This document shows positions 32,601 to 42,449 of a stretch of DNA of 64,000 bases, in pieces. The number at the start of each line of letters is the position of its first letter. Positions within the stretch are counted from its first letter, which is position 1. The stretch covers positions 124,001 through 188,000 of the forward strand of contig NZ_JADIKI010000022.1 in assembly GCF_044904605.1 (NCBI RefSeq), given 5' to 3'. The notes beneath the pieces are model-generated. The model did no database searches, was not told where the DNA came from, and saw nothing but the letters and a program-made list of their open reading frames with translations. Source of the stretch: Dyella_B humi (lineage in GTDB: Bacteria > Pseudomonadota > Gammaproteobacteria > Xanthomonadales > Rhodanobacteraceae). Position numbers and translations under genes: made by a program.

Positions 32601-34247
32601 GTGGGAGAGGGATTGAGAGGACGTCGGTGGCTGACGCATATCCTCGTCGCAGCCGGTTACGCGCTTGCTTATTTCGTGGTGCGTCCATTTTCCGATGCGC
32701 AGTGGACGCTTACGTCGGGACTTCGTGTTGCATGTCTTCTCTTGATGCCGTATCGCTTCTGGCCTGCTTTAGTGCTGGGAGAAGTTCTCCCATTGGCCTA
32801 CTGGAACTATCAAGAAGGCATGGACTTCGGATGGATTTGGATGCTGCTTGCATCCATGCCACCGATTACCGTGGGAATGCCGATAGTCTGGTGGTGTCGT
32901 CATCGTCTGGCCCTGTTTCCATCACGCCGTTTGGTCAACATAGGCGCCCTGCTGCAATGCCTGTTGTTGTTGTCGATGGCTTGGGCGTTTATGAGCTATC
33001 TGCTGTATCTGACAGCCAGCCCGTCACATCATGAGAATGCGGCGGCTCCTGCGCTAGGTACGGTCATGTATTTTCTTGGCAACTATTTGGGCATGGTTAC
33101 CATCTTGCCATGGGCGCTTCTGGCAAGACTGGAGCAATGGCGGGGGCAGTGGCGTTTCAAGCTGAAGCAATTGCTTGCCAATCACATGTCACGCGACATT
33201 TTCGCCATCGTGCTGCCGTCAATGGGAGCCCTTTCCGCGCTAAGTTATGTTGATCAGGGTGACCTTGGGGAGGTGGCGCGTGCAGCGATGCTATTACCTA
33301 TTGCATGGCTCACACTTAAGCACGGATGGCGTGCTTCATTGCTCGGAAGTACGTTCGTTGTGACGTGTGTCTGTATGCTTTTTGCCTGCAAACCTGACGG
33401 AGAAATGCTGCAGGTGCAGAGTTATGTGGTCATTACGGTAACTTGTCTCTGTGCGCTTGGTGCGCACGTCTCATCGCGACGTCAGCAGAAAGAGCAAGTC
33501 ATGACGTATGTGCAGCAAACAAAGCAAGCCGCCAAAAGTAGTTTGAATTTTGGTGATCGTCATTTGAAACAGGCTTCGCGGGCACTGGAATGCGTGCTGA
33601 GTGTGCTGGAAGTAGAGCAGTTGAACGTGTCGGAGAAATTGCGGCATGTTGCAACGGACACAGAAAGAAGCATTTACGACAAGCAAGCAGGTCTGCTTCA
33701 GAGACGGATATACCATTTGGCGGAAAGCATGCATCCCAGCGCCTGGCGCTTAGGTGGAATGCAAGCGGCGCTGCGCGATTCCGTGGGGCGCGTGCTGAAT
33801 GAGGCTGGCCTGTTGTATCGCTTTAGGACAAAAGGGCAGCGTTCCAACGCTCTTTCGCCGAGCATACAAGTCGCCATTTATCGTAGCGTTTGCGCTGCCG
33901 TGGCATCGATGAGTTCGGATTTGGCATGCGCTAGCGTCGACGTAGTCATGCGCGAAGGCATGACGCATGGTCATCCATGGGTCATGCTGCGTATCGATGG
34001 AGGGCTGAGCAAGCTGGCTATCGCACGTAATGTTTGCCTTGCACAAGAGCGCGAGCGCGTGGCGCCAAAATTGGGTGCACACGCGCTCGATTTCCAGGAA
34101 TTGCGGAATCTCATTCAACTATTCGATGGTGAGTTACGCATTCGAGAAGGAAGGGATAAAGTGCGAGTGACAGCCTTACTGTTCGATGGCGCCCAAAGAG
34201 TGAGGGAAAGCACTACGGCCTTCACCCCTCCCTTATGGGTAAGCTGA
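32601..34247 (+). CDS. MASE1-domain membrane protein with degenerate histidine-kinase-like C-terminus
   Basis: About 548 residues. The N-terminal half (about residues 10-300) has eight or so membrane segments in the MASE1 pattern. The C-terminal half (about 310-548) resembles the second helix of a HisKA_3 domain (LAESMHPSAWRLGGMQAAL) and a worn ATPase-like domain. No phospho-accepting His motif is obvious, and canonical N, G1 and G2 boxes are missing. GTG 32601 is preferred over TTG 32532 because AGGAGG lies eight bases before it. It may be a non-catalytic receptor or scaffold. No response-regulator gene is adjacent. Confidence 0.72.
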   Translation: MGEGLRGRRWLTHILVAAGYALAYFVVRPFSDAQWTLTSGLRVACLLLMPYRFWPALVLGEVLPLAYWNYQEGMDFGWIWMLLASMPPITVGMPIVWWCRHRLALFPSRRLVNIGALLQCLLLLSMAWAFMSYLLYLTASPSHHENAAAPALGTVMYFLGNYLGMVTILPWALLARLEQWRGQWRFKLKQLLANHMSRDIFAIVLPSMGALSALSYVDQGDLGEVARAAMLLPIAWLTLKHGWRASLLGSTFVVTCVCMLFACKPDGEMLQVQSYVVITVTCLCALGAHVSSRRQQKEQVMTYVQQTKQAAKSSLNFGDRHLKQASRALECVLSVLEVEQLNVSEKLRHVATDTERSIYDKQAGLLQRRIYHLAESMHPSAWRLGGMQAALRDSVGRVLNEAGLLYRFRTKGQRSNALSPSIQVAIYRSVCAAVASMSSDLACASVDVVMREGMTHGHPWVMLRIDGGLSKLAIARNVCLAQERERVAPKLGAHALDFQELRNLIQLFDGELRIREGRDKVRVTALLFDGAQRVRESTTAFTPPLWVS

Positions 34248-34248
34248 A

Positions 34249-34449
34249 TTACTGATTGACTCTTCCGCCACCGGTGCAGTAGGAGCAGGTTCCGATTAGG
34301 GCCTCGACGCTGTTTGTCTGTGCTGTCGTCGATGTGGTCGTTGTCGTGCTGCTTGTGGTGGTCTGCGCAAAGGAGATGGTCGACAGACCAACAGTTAAGG
34401 CGAATGCGGCGATGGTTTGACGAACAAAGCGACTGGTGATGCGGAACAT
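34249..34449 (-). CDS. Small secreted Thr/Ser-rich peptide with C-terminal CxxC
   Basis: A 66-residue protein. A signal peptide (residues 1-28, cleavage after SFA) is followed by a Thr/Ser tract (about 30-42) and a short C-terminal module, LIGTCSYCTGGGRVNQ, with Cys55 and Cys58. AAGGA lies nine bases before the ATG. It is convergent with the MASE1 gene, whose stop is one base away. No homologue was recognised and no modifying enzyme or transporter gene is adjacent, so calling it a ribosomally synthesised precursor peptide would be speculation. Confidence 0.65.
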   Translation of the reverse strand: MFRITSRFVRQTIAAFALTVGLSTISFAQTTTSSTTTTTSTTAQTNSVEALIGTCSYCTGGGRVNQ

Positions 34450-34610
34450 GATGCGCGTCCTTTACGTTGGTGGTGGAGAATTTCCCCTGCGACTGCAATG
34501 TAACAAGACGCGTACTACGGAAAAGACGGCGTATTTCGTATTGACAGGTCCTCGTTCTGTGTGCTTTTCGGTAGGTTTGCAGAAAATTCCTTGAGCGTAT
34601 TTTGCTCGAC

Positions 34611-34644
34611 AAAAAAAGCCGCACTCGAAAGAGTGCGGCTTTTC
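34611..34644. terminator. Bidirectional terminator
   Basis: A 9-bp stem, GCCGCACTC/GAGTGCGGC, with a GAAA loop (34618-34639) is flanked by seven A residues on the left and TTTTCTC on the right. It terminates the M13 peptidase gene on the minus strand and would also act on plus-strand transcripts. Confidence 0.92.
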
Positions 34645-34669
34645 TCGGTTTTCCTACTCGCTTCGATGT

Positions 34670-36754
34670 TTACCAGATCTTCACGCGCTCATCGGGCGCC
34701 AGGTAAAGCTTCTCGCCGGGCTTCACGTCGAAGGCCTGGTACCAGCCGTCGATATTGCGGACGGTCAAGGCGCGAAATTCTGCTGGAGCGTGGACGTCGG
34801 TGGCAAGCCGCTGGCGTTGTGCCGCATCGCGGATCTTGGAGCGCCAGGCTTGGCCAAAGGCCATGAAGAAGCGCTGGTCGCCGCTGAGGCCGTCGATTAC
34901 CGGCGCAGGCTTGCCGTCGAGCGAGGCGTGATAAGCCGCATAAGCCGCGGTGAGGCCGGATACATCCGCGATGTTTTCGCCAAGGGTCTGCTGACCATTC
35001 ACGTGCAGACCGGGTAGGGCTTCGTATTGATCGTATTGCTTGACCAGCTTTTGCGTGGCGGCTTGGAAGTGGGCGGCATCTTCGGACGTCCACCAGTTTT
35101 CCATCTTGCCCTGCGCATCGAAATCGGCGCCGGTGTTGTCGAAGCTATGGCTAATTTCATGGCCGATGATCGCGCCGATCGCGCCGTAGTTGGTAGCGGC
35201 ATCCGCATGCGGATCAAAGAACGGCGGCTGCAGGATCGCGGCCGGGAAGTTGAGCGCATTCTGCAGCGGCAGGTTGACGGCGTTGACCGTTTGCGGCGTC
35301 ATCCACCATTCGCCCTTATCCACCGGCTGGCTGAGCTTGGCGAGCTGGTGCTTGTATTCCAAGGCCTCGGCGCCTTCGTGGTTACCGAGCGGGTCGTCGG
35401 TGCGGATATCCAGTGAGCTGTAATCGCGCCAGGTATCCGGATAGCCCACGCTCACGCGCAGCGTGGCGATCTTTTCCTTGGCCTTGGCGCGCGTGGCTGG
35501 CGTCATCCACGCCAGCGTATCGAGGCGTTGGTCGAAGGCGGCCACGATGTTCTTCACCAGCGCTTCCACTTTCGCCTTCGAAGACGCAGGGAAGTAATGC
35601 TTCACGTAGAGCTGGCCCACCGCATCGCCGAGGTCGGTGTTGGTGGCGTTCACCGCACGCTTCCAGCGGTCTTGTTGCTTGGGAGTGCCCTGCAGCGTAG
35701 TACCGTAGAAATTGAAGCTGAGGTCCGCATAGGCCTTGGGCAGCAGCGGCGCGGCCTTGTCCAATGCGTGATAGCGCAGCAGTTGCTTCCAGCTTTCGAT
35801 TGGCTCGCTACCCACCAGCTTGGCGATGTCGGTGGTGGCGGAAGGTTGCCATACGTCGATCTGCTGCTGACCATCAAGGCCGGCAGCCTTGAAATAGGCG
35901 TTCCAGTTCAAGCCCGGCGCCTTCTGTGCAAAGTCAGCCATGCTCCAGACGTTGTTGGCCTTATGCACCTCCTGGCTGTCGACCAGGCTTTCCTGCGCCT
36001 GTGCGATTTTTGTTTCCAGCGCGATGATGGCCTTGGCCTGTGCTTCGGCATCCGGCGTGCCGGCAAGCTTCAGCAGCGATGTCACGTAGGTTTCGTACTT
36101 GGCGCGGGCTGCAGCCATTTGCGCATCCTGCGACAGGTAGTAGTCGCGGCTGGGCATCGCGATGCCGCCCTGCAGCAGGTAGGCCAAGTTGTGCGATGGA
36201 TCTTCCAGGCCTTGCGTGACGAACAGGCCGAACACATTCGCGGTGTGGAAGTTGGTGGCGTTAATCGGATCGACGTCGGCACGCATCTCGCTGCCGAGTA
36301 CGCTGGCGAGATCGTCGCGAGTCTTGATGGCATCGATGCGTTCGAACTCCGGCTTTAGCGAAGCGAGGCCGCGTTTTTCGATGTTGGCCTCGTCCATGTA
36401 AGCAGCGTAGTAGTCGGCGATCTTGCGCTCGTTGGAGCCGGATGCGGCATGGCCTTGTGCCACATTGCGGATCAATTGGGAGGTCTGCTTCTCGGCCAAC
36501 TGGTACACCTGCAGGAACGTACCGGTGCTGGAGCGATCGGGCGGAATCTGCGTCGTCTTCACCCAGTTGCCGTTGGCGTAGTCGAAGAAGTTGTCGCCGG
36601 GCTTCACCGCGTGATCGATGCCCTTCAAATCGATGCCGATATCCGTGCGGCTGGCTTTTGTTGTCACCGCTTCGTCCATCGCGGCGGGCGAGGCTGCCAT
36701 GGCCGTGGTGCTACTTAAAACGGCGGCGGTGAGAATCCATCTGAATCGCTGCAT
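34670..36754 (-). CDS. pepO: M13 family (neprilysin-like) zinc metallopeptidase
   Basis: A 694-residue exported M13 peptidase. A signal peptide (residues 1-22; TAAVLSSTTAMAAS) is followed by PGDNFFDYANGNWV, the usual N-terminal M13 motif. The zinc site HEISH has His532, Glu533 and His536, and the third ligand segment ENIADVSG follows. The closing region VRNIDGWYQAFDVKPGEKLYLAPDERVKIW lacks the usual terminal Cys-containing CRVW form but is otherwise family-like. It probably degrades peptides in the periplasm or outside the cell. The start at 36754 gives the expected length; the longer frame encodes a repeat-derived peptide. Confidence 0.92.
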   Translation of the reverse strand: MQRFRWILTAAVLSSTTAMAASPAAMDEAVTTKASRTDIGIDLKGIDHAVKPGDNFFDYANGNWVKTTQIPPDRSSTGTFLQVYQLAEKQTSQLIRNVAQGHAASGSNERKIADYYAAYMDEANIEKRGLASLKPEFERIDAIKTRDDLASVLGSEMRADVDPINATNFHTANVFGLFVTQGLEDPSHNLAYLLQGGIAMPSRDYYLSQDAQMAAARAKYETYVTSLLKLAGTPDAEAQAKAIIALETKIAQAQESLVDSQEVHKANNVWSMADFAQKAPGLNWNAYFKAAGLDGQQQIDVWQPSATTDIAKLVGSEPIESWKQLLRYHALDKAAPLLPKAYADLSFNFYGTTLQGTPKQQDRWKRAVNATNTDLGDAVGQLYVKHYFPASSKAKVEALVKNIVAAFDQRLDTLAWMTPATRAKAKEKIATLRVSVGYPDTWRDYSSLDIRTDDPLGNHEGAEALEYKHQLAKLSQPVDKGEWWMTPQTVNAVNLPLQNALNFPAAILQPPFFDPHADAATNYGAIGAIIGHEISHSFDNTGADFDAQGKMENWWTSEDAAHFQAATQKLVKQYDQYEALPGLHVNGQQTLGENIADVSGLTAAYAAYHASLDGKPAPVIDGLSGDQRFFMAFGQAWRSKIRDAAQRQRLATDVHAPAEFRALTVRNIDGWYQAFDVKPGEKLYLAPDERVKIW

Positions 36755-37032
36755 GGCGATCACCTTTTTATGTGGGGAGAAGTTCCCCAACATAGCCCGC
36801 TCGGGCGGGCTTGTGAGCATGACTTTCGGGCTAGCTGGTTGCTCTACGCATCTGCACGATTGCGATGGTCTGCTCCCTCCCCTGCTTGCAGGGGAGGGCT
36901 GGGGTGGGGTGAGTACTAGCCTCAGACTTCCCCGCAAGTGTTCACCCCCTCCCAGCCTCCCCCTGCAAGCAGGGGGAGGGGTTGCTCGAGGCTTCGTTTC
37001 GGCCTTACGTAAGCGACGGCTACGCTGGAACG
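36755..37032. repeat. Intergenic region with two family 2-like palindromes
   Basis: Two elements lie in inverted order, 36873-36913 (CCCTCCCCTGC-TT-GCAGGGGAGGG core) and 36943-36981 (CCTCCCCCTGC-AA-GCAGGGGGAGG core). Both use a TGCTTGCA or TGCAAGCA apex, unlike the GAA-type apex of the other members. They separate two same-strand genes (M13 and GH92). Confidence 0.85.
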
Positions 37033-40000
37033 TCAGTGTCCCAACAATGCAATCTCTGCCAGCGCCTTCGGCGCATTGTTATCGAACCGAAGCCGATAGT
37101 ACGCATGCACATCGGGCTGACGAATGCCGAACGCACGTGTCTGCCGCGCCCAGGGGAACTGTTCGTTCTTGCGGGTATCCAGCACCGCCCAATGTTGCCC
37201 ATCATCGGAGGCTTCCAGCGTCCAGTTCGACGGCGCCAATGCCTGCTTGGCGGAGGTAAGCGTATACATCGCCACCGCACGTGGCTGCGGGAAATGCCAG
37301 CTCACCATGGGATGCGAACCGGGCAACTGTGCCTCGGTATCACTGGTGTGATCGAACAAAGCCTTGAGATCGGGCATGGCCGGATCGCTGGCGGGCTCGC
37401 CTTGGCCGATGCCGACCAGATCGTGCATTGGCGAAGGCTTGCCTGCGGTCGTAAGCGAAGGCGGTAATGCCTGCTCATCGCTGCCCCACGTGGAGGGCTT
37501 CGGCCCCATCACGAAATCCAGCGTCGCGCCCTGGGCAAGCAGCTCATGCGGCAAGCTGAGCTTGTTCCACGGCTGACCGTTCACACGCAGGCTTTGCACG
37601 TAGCGGTTGACGTCGCTTACCTCGGGGGCGTTGATCACGATGTGCTTGCCGTTCTCCAGCGCGATGTCCATGTGCGGGAAGTAGGGCGCGCCGATGACGT
37701 ATTCGGGTGTGCCCATGCGCAGCGGATAGAAACCGGCGGCGCTGAACAGCCACCAGCCAGACATTTCGCCGTTGTCCTCGTCGCCCACGTAACCCTGGCC
37801 GATCTCGCTGCCCAGGTATAGGCGCGATAGCACATCGCGCACCTTGTCCTGCGCCTTCCACGGTTCGCCAGCGTAGTCGTACATGTAGATGATGTGATGC
37901 GAAGGCTGGTTGCTGTGGCCGTACTGGCCCATGCGCACGGCCTGCGCTTCGCGCATTTCGTGGATCGGTTCGCCGTAACCGCCCACGTGGTAGACGCCAG
38001 GCGTGGCGAAGAACTGATCCAGCTTCGCGCCGAGTGCCGCGCGCCCGCCATACAGCGCGGCAAGGCCGGCGCCATCCTGCGGTGCGTGGAAGGTCATGTT
38101 CCACGCATCTGTTTCGGTGTAGTCGTCGCCCCAGCGCAGCGGATCGAAATTCTGTTTCGTATAGCGCCAGCGGCCTTGCGCATCGCGGGCGACGAAGAAG
38201 CCGATGTTGGGGTTGAACAGATTCGCGTAATCCAACGCGCGATCGTGGAAGTAGTCGGCATCTTCCGCGTAGTGCGCCTGATACGGATCCTGCGCATCAT
38301 GCTGTGCTGCCAGCGCGCTGGCCAGGTTGCCGATCGCGAAATCGGCGATATACCCATCCATCGACCAGGAAAAACCTTCCTTGATCGCGTAATCGGTGTA
38401 GCCGTGGAAGATCGAACGTTGCAAGCCCTTGCGGCCGGTGCCTTTCAGCGGGCTCACTACCGTCGCGTCCTTCAATGCCGCCTGATAGAACGATTGCACG
38501 TCGAAGTTGTGTACACCTTTCAGCCACGCATCGGCGAAGGCGACGTCGGCGCTGGTACCAACCATCAGATCCGCGTAGCCCGGCGACGACCAGCGCGCAA
38601 TCCAGCCGCCGTCGCGATATTCCTGCACGAAGCCGTCGATCATCGCGCCCGCTTGCTGCGGCATCAGCAGTACGTAGGCCGGCCATGCTGTGCGATAGGT
38701 ATCCCAGAAACCGTTGTTGACGAACACCTTGCCATCGACGATACGCGCGCCGGTATGCGTAGGCGTGTTCTCGCCTACGGCGAGGGAGAAGGGACTGGCA
38801 TAGCGATACACCGGGTCGTTGGTCGTACCGGTGTTCTCATACGCCGAGTTGGGATACATGAGCAGGCGATAGAGATTGGAATACAGCGTAACGAGTTCGC
38901 CGTGGCTGGCGCCTTGCACTTGCACGATGCCGAGCTGTTTGTCCCATGTGTTCTGTGCACGTTCGCGCACGTCATCGAAGCTTTCCTGCGGCGCGATTTC
39001 CAGCTCCAGGTTGTGCTTGGCCTGGTCCAGGCTGATCAGCGACGTGGCGATGCGCACGTTCACGCTTTTCGTTTTCGACGTATTAAAGCCGAACCACGCC
39101 GTGACCTGATCGCGGCCTTCGCCAGTAAGCCGTCCGCTTTCGGCCACCGGCTGATCGACGGTGGCGTAGAAGAATAGCCGCGTGGCGCCGGTGGAGAGCG
39201 TGCTCTTGACGTCGGAGTAGCCGCTGAAGCTGCGATGCGCGGGATCGAGCGTGATGCTTCCCTCATCCGTGCGATTGTCGAATACAAGTTGTCCACGCTG
39301 GCCCGGGAAGGTGAAGCGGAGCGCCGCGGCGTGATCGGTCGGCGTGATCTCGCCGACGATGCCGTTGTCGAACGTCACCTTGTAATAGTGCGCGTGCGCC
39401 ACTTCGTTGGTGTGGCTGAAACTCAGCGCGCGCTTCTCGCGGTTTGCACTCGGTGCGCCGCTGGCGAGCGCCGCGGGCATCATCTGGAACGTCTGTCGAT
39501 CGCCCATCCACGGGCTGGGCTCGTGCGAAAGCGAGAACGCTTCGAGGCGCGGACGATTATCGGCATCGTTGCGCCGCTGATATTGATACATCCAGTCCGA
39601 GCCGGCATCGGTTACTGGTGCCCAGAAGTTGAAGCCATGCGGCAGCGTGACGGCCGGAACATTGTTGCCGCGCGAGAAGATGTAACCGGAGTTGGTGCCG
39701 CGCAGGATATTCACGTCGTCGCTCGGACGTTCGTTTGCGACAAGTGCCGGCGAGGGCCCGATGCGAAGATCGTCGAGGAAACCCTGAAACTTCCCGGCCG
39801 GCCCTTCGTGCACCAGCACTACATGGCGAATGCGTCGGCCGGCAGCGACCTTGCCCACGTCGATCGTAAGTCGGTTCCACTGATTCACGTAAACCGTGCG
39901 GCTCGCGCCCAGCGCGTGTGCATTCGCACGAATGCGATGCTGATCCTGTGCGCTACCGGTAGAAAGGCGCGTGCCATCGTCGAACACCAGGTCGACGGCG

Positions 40001-40386
40001 ACATAGGTGGAAGGATCGGCCAGATCGTTTGCCGTGATGCAGGGAAACAGCAGATAGGAAAGTTGCGTAGTCGCCTGCACCGGCAGATCCACGTCGAACA
40101 TCGTCGCTTCCTGCCTGCCGCCCGTCTGGCCTTCATAGCGCAGCGAGTGCAGGCCGGTGAAGCCGACGCCGGGCTTGGTGGTATACGCGTCGTCCGCCGA
40201 AGGGCCGCCGTCGATCGCGATGCTGAAGGCAGCGGTGTTCGAGCGGGCGAGCGGTGCCGGTTCGCCGGTTTCGAAGGATGTGTAGAACGTGTCGTTCCCT
40301 CCGGCGCTGACGACGGTGGCGCAGCAGGCGAGCGCGAAGAAAAGCAGCTTCTGCCGGAAGGAGGAGCGAACGGTGAAACCTGGCAT
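37033..40386 (-). CDS. GH92 family glycosyl hydrolase (alpha-mannosidase-like), secreted
   Basis: A 1117-residue exported enzyme. A signal peptide (about residues 1-29) precedes an N-terminal beta-rich module that may bind glycan (about 30-220), then the GH92 catalytic region. Characteristic GH92 segments are YGEPIHEMREAQAV and GYVGDEDNGEMSGWW (about 840), which hold the acid and calcium-linked residues of the family. The C-terminal 140 or so residues resemble an F5/8-type carbohydrate-binding domain (NWTLEASDDGQHW). GH92 enzymes are calcium-dependent exo-acting alpha-mannosidases. The start at 40386 (MPGFTV) has AGGGG. It may act with the M13 peptidase on glycoprotein debris; this is inference. 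Confidence 0.92.
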   Translation of the reverse strand: MPGFTVRSSFRQKLLFFALACCATVVSAGGNDTFYTSFETGEPAPLARSNTAAFSIAIDGGPSADDAYTTKPGVGFTGLHSLRYEGQTGGRQEATMFDVDLPVQATTQLSYLLFPCITANDLADPSTYVAVDLVFDDGTRLSTGSAQDQHRIRANAHALGASRTVYVNQWNRLTIDVGKVAAGRRIRHVVLVHEGPAGKFQGFLDDLRIGPSPALVANERPSDDVNILRGTNSGYIFSRGNNVPAVTLPHGFNFWAPVTDAGSDWMYQYQRRNDADNRPRLEAFSLSHEPSPWMGDRQTFQMMPAALASGAPSANREKRALSFSHTNEVAHAHYYKVTFDNGIVGEITPTDHAAALRFTFPGQRGQLVFDNRTDEGSITLDPAHRSFSGYSDVKSTLSTGATRLFFYATVDQPVAESGRLTGEGRDQVTAWFGFNTSKTKSVNVRIATSLISLDQAKHNLELEIAPQESFDDVRERAQNTWDKQLGIVQVQGASHGELVTLYSNLYRLLMYPNSAYENTGTTNDPVYRYASPFSLAVGENTPTHTGARIVDGKVFVNNGFWDTYRTAWPAYVLLMPQQAGAMIDGFVQEYRDGGWIARWSSPGYADLMVGTSADVAFADAWLKGVHNFDVQSFYQAALKDATVVSPLKGTGRKGLQRSIFHGYTDYAIKEGFSWSMDGYIADFAIGNLASALAAQHDAQDPYQAHYAEDADYFHDRALDYANLFNPNIGFFVARDAQGRWRYTKQNFDPLRWGDDYTETDAWNMTFHAPQDGAGLAALYGGRAALGAKLDQFFATPGVYHVGGYGEPIHEMREAQAVRMGQYGHSNQPSHHIIYMYDYAGEPWKAQDKVRDVLSRLYLGSEIGQGYVGDEDNGEMSGWWLFSAAGFYPLRMGTPEYVIGAPYFPHMDIALENGKHIVINAPEVSDVNRYVQSLRVNGQPWNKLSLPHELLAQGATLDFVMGPKPSTWGSDEQALPPSLTTAGKPSPMHDLVGIGQGEPASDPAMPDLKALFDHTSDTEAQLPGSHPMVSWHFPQPRAVAMYTLTSAKQALAPSNWTLEASDDGQHWAVLDTRKNEQFPWARQTRAFGIRQPDVHAYYRLRFDNNAPKALAEIALLGH

Positions 40387-40595
40387 TGGATTACCCCTAT
40401 GGGAGTGCATGCGGGTGACGCGGCGCCACGCCAAGTCCCGGATTTGATCGATCTAAATTCGGGGTGTCAAACCGCAGCGCAGCATCATGACCACTGGACG
40501 GCAATTTCTTTCGATGGGGGTAGACTGTCGATTTCCAGTTTGCTGGTTCGTTCGTTTTCACACAGCAAACCCTTGCGATTCAAGGACACTCAATC

Positions 40596-42062
40596 ATGCA
40601 TCACGCGTCAGAACGACAGCCCGCTCACATTTCGATGCATCCAGACCGCCGCTGGATGGCGTTGGTCGTGCTCTGCCTGGGCGTGCTGATGATCGTGCTG
40701 GATACCACCATCGTTAACGTGGCTTTGCCGTCGATCAAAGTGGACCTGAAGTTCGCCGACATCACGCTTGCCTGGGTGGTGAACGCGTATCTGCTCACGT
40801 ATGGCGGCTTTCTGCTGCTGGGCGGCAGGCTGGGCGATCTGTATGGGCATCGACGTTTGTTTCTGATCGGCATCGGCGCATTCACGCTGGCTTCGCTTGC
40901 TTGCGGCCTTTCTTCTACGCAGATGGCGCTGGTGGTAGCGCGCGCCATACAAGGGCTTGGCGGCGCTGTGGTGACGGCGGTGGCGCTGTCGCTGATCATG
41001 GATTTGTTCACGGACCCGCAGGATCGCGCCAAGGCGATGGGTGTGTACGGTTTCGTGTGCGCCGGCGGTGGCAGCATCGGCGCGATGCTTGGCGGCTTGT
41101 TGACCAGTAGCCTGAGCTGGCACTGGGTATTTCTCGTGAATCTTCCCATCGGCATCGGCGTGGTGGTGGCTTCGCTGCGCTTATTGCCGGCGGCGTCGGG
41201 AACCTCTGCATCGAAGCATCTGGATGTGTGGGGTGCAGTCACCGTGACCAGCGCGCTGATGCTGGCGGTGTACGCCATCGTCAACGGCAACCATGTTGGT
41301 TGGTTGTCGCCGCGAACACTGGGGCAATTGGCGATCGCGCTGGTCTTGCTGATGGTCTTCTTATGGCTGGAAGCGCGCGTGCATGTGCCGCTGATGCCTC
41401 TGCGACTGTTCCGTCTGCGCAATCTGGTGGTGTCCAACATTGTCGGCGTGTTGTGGGCGGCGGCGATGTTCGCCTGGTTTTTCCTATCTGCGTTGTATAT
41501 GCAACTCGTGCTTGGTTATGGGCCGATGGAAGTGGGTCTCGCGTTCTTGCCTGCCAACCTGATCATGGCGGTGTTTTCGCTAGGGCTCTCGGCCAAATTG
41601 GTGATGCGATTCGGCATCCGCCGACCGCTGGTGGTCGGTCTCGCGCTGGCGGCGTGCGGCTTGCTGTTTTTTTCGCATGCATCCGAACACGGTCATTTTC
41701 TGACCGATATCCTGCCTGGTATGGTGTTGCTCGGCGTGGGCGCGGGCGTCGCTTTCAATCCGGTATTGCTGGCGGCGATGAGCGATGTAGGACCTTCGGA
41801 ATCGGGCCTGGCGTCGGGTGTCGTGAATACCGCGTTCATGATGGGCGGTTCGCTGGGGCTGGCTGTGTTGGCAAGTCTGGCCGCGGCGCGCACACAGGTC
41901 GTCGCAGCAGCAAGTGGTACGCAGACATTGGCGTTGACCTCGGGTTATCAGCTGGCTTTCTTGGTGGGCGCCTGTTTCGCGATACTTGGTGCGCTGGCCG
42001 GCGCGGTGTTTTTGCGTACGTCGCAGGCGTCAACAGGTGAGCAAGCTGCCGCCATGCATTGA
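40596..42062 (+). CDS. DHA2-family (EmrB/QacA-like) MFS multidrug exporter
   Basis: A 488-residue integral membrane protein with about fourteen hydrophobic helices. DHA2 marks are LDTTIVNVALPSI in helix 1 (about residues 35-47), GGRLGDLYGHRR between helices 2 and 3, and GGAVVTAVALSLI with GAMLGGLL in helices 4-5. It would export hydrophobic compounds by proton antiport. AAGGACA precedes the ATG. It is divergent from the GH92 gene across 209 bases, and no TetR- or MarR-type regulator is present nearby. The hairpin at 42081-42108 follows its stop. Confidence 0.92.
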   Translation: MHHASERQPAHISMHPDRRWMALVVLCLGVLMIVLDTTIVNVALPSIKVDLKFADITLAWVVNAYLLTYGGFLLLGGRLGDLYGHRRLFLIGIGAFTLASLACGLSSTQMALVVARAIQGLGGAVVTAVALSLIMDLFTDPQDRAKAMGVYGFVCAGGGSIGAMLGGLLTSSLSWHWVFLVNLPIGIGVVVASLRLLPAASGTSASKHLDVWGAVTVTSALMLAVYAIVNGNHVGWLSPRTLGQLAIALVLLMVFLWLEARVHVPLMPLRLFRLRNLVVSNIVGVLWAAAMFAWFFLSALYMQLVLGYGPMEVGLAFLPANLIMAVFSLGLSAKLVMRFGIRRPLVVGLALAACGLLFFSHASEHGHFLTDILPGMVLLGVGAGVAFNPVLLAAMSDVGPSESGLASGVVNTAFMMGGSLGLAVLASLAAARTQVVAAASGTQTLALTSGYQLAFLVGACFAILGALAGAVFLRTSQASTGEQAAAMH

Positions 42063-42449
42063 GTGACCTCGTTGTAGAACATGCGCGAAGCGGATGACTT
42101 TCGCGCATTCAACATCTCTTGATGTCGCCAACGAAAGGCCTGCGCAACAGGTACTTTCGTATTTCTCCTATCCCTTCGTCTGCCTCTTCACGAAACAATC
42201 CTACTGTCGAACGGCCCGAAGCAACGCAGTGACGTCTGCTTCGGGCGACACGGCTTGCGTAGCCGGTTTCGGGCGGGAGTGAACGAGCGGGGCGGCGATC
42301 TGCACGATGGGATTTCGTATGTCACGCCATGGAAGGCATGCATGTCTTCCAGCATCCGTTAGTACCCGCACGCCGGTGAATGAAGCGGCGCAGTCAGTCT
42401 GCCTGCGCCACGATGATTCGTAACCAAGTGGGGCTTCCCGGGAACGGCG
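42063..42449. other. Intergenic region with two hairpins
   Basis: About 387 bases. Hairpin 1 (ATGCGCGAA at 42081-42089 with TTCGCGCAT at 42100-42108) may end the exporter transcript. Hairpin 2 has a perfect 10-bp stem, GCCCGAAGCA/TGCTTCGGGC (42214-42223 and 42237-42246), with a 13-base loop and no T-tract. No gene was recognised. Confidence 0.55.

Noticed and set aside
34249..34449. Ribosomally synthesised natural-product precursor
   Set aside because: No modifying enzyme, protease or transporter gene is adjacent, and a Sec-type signal peptide is atypical for such precursors.
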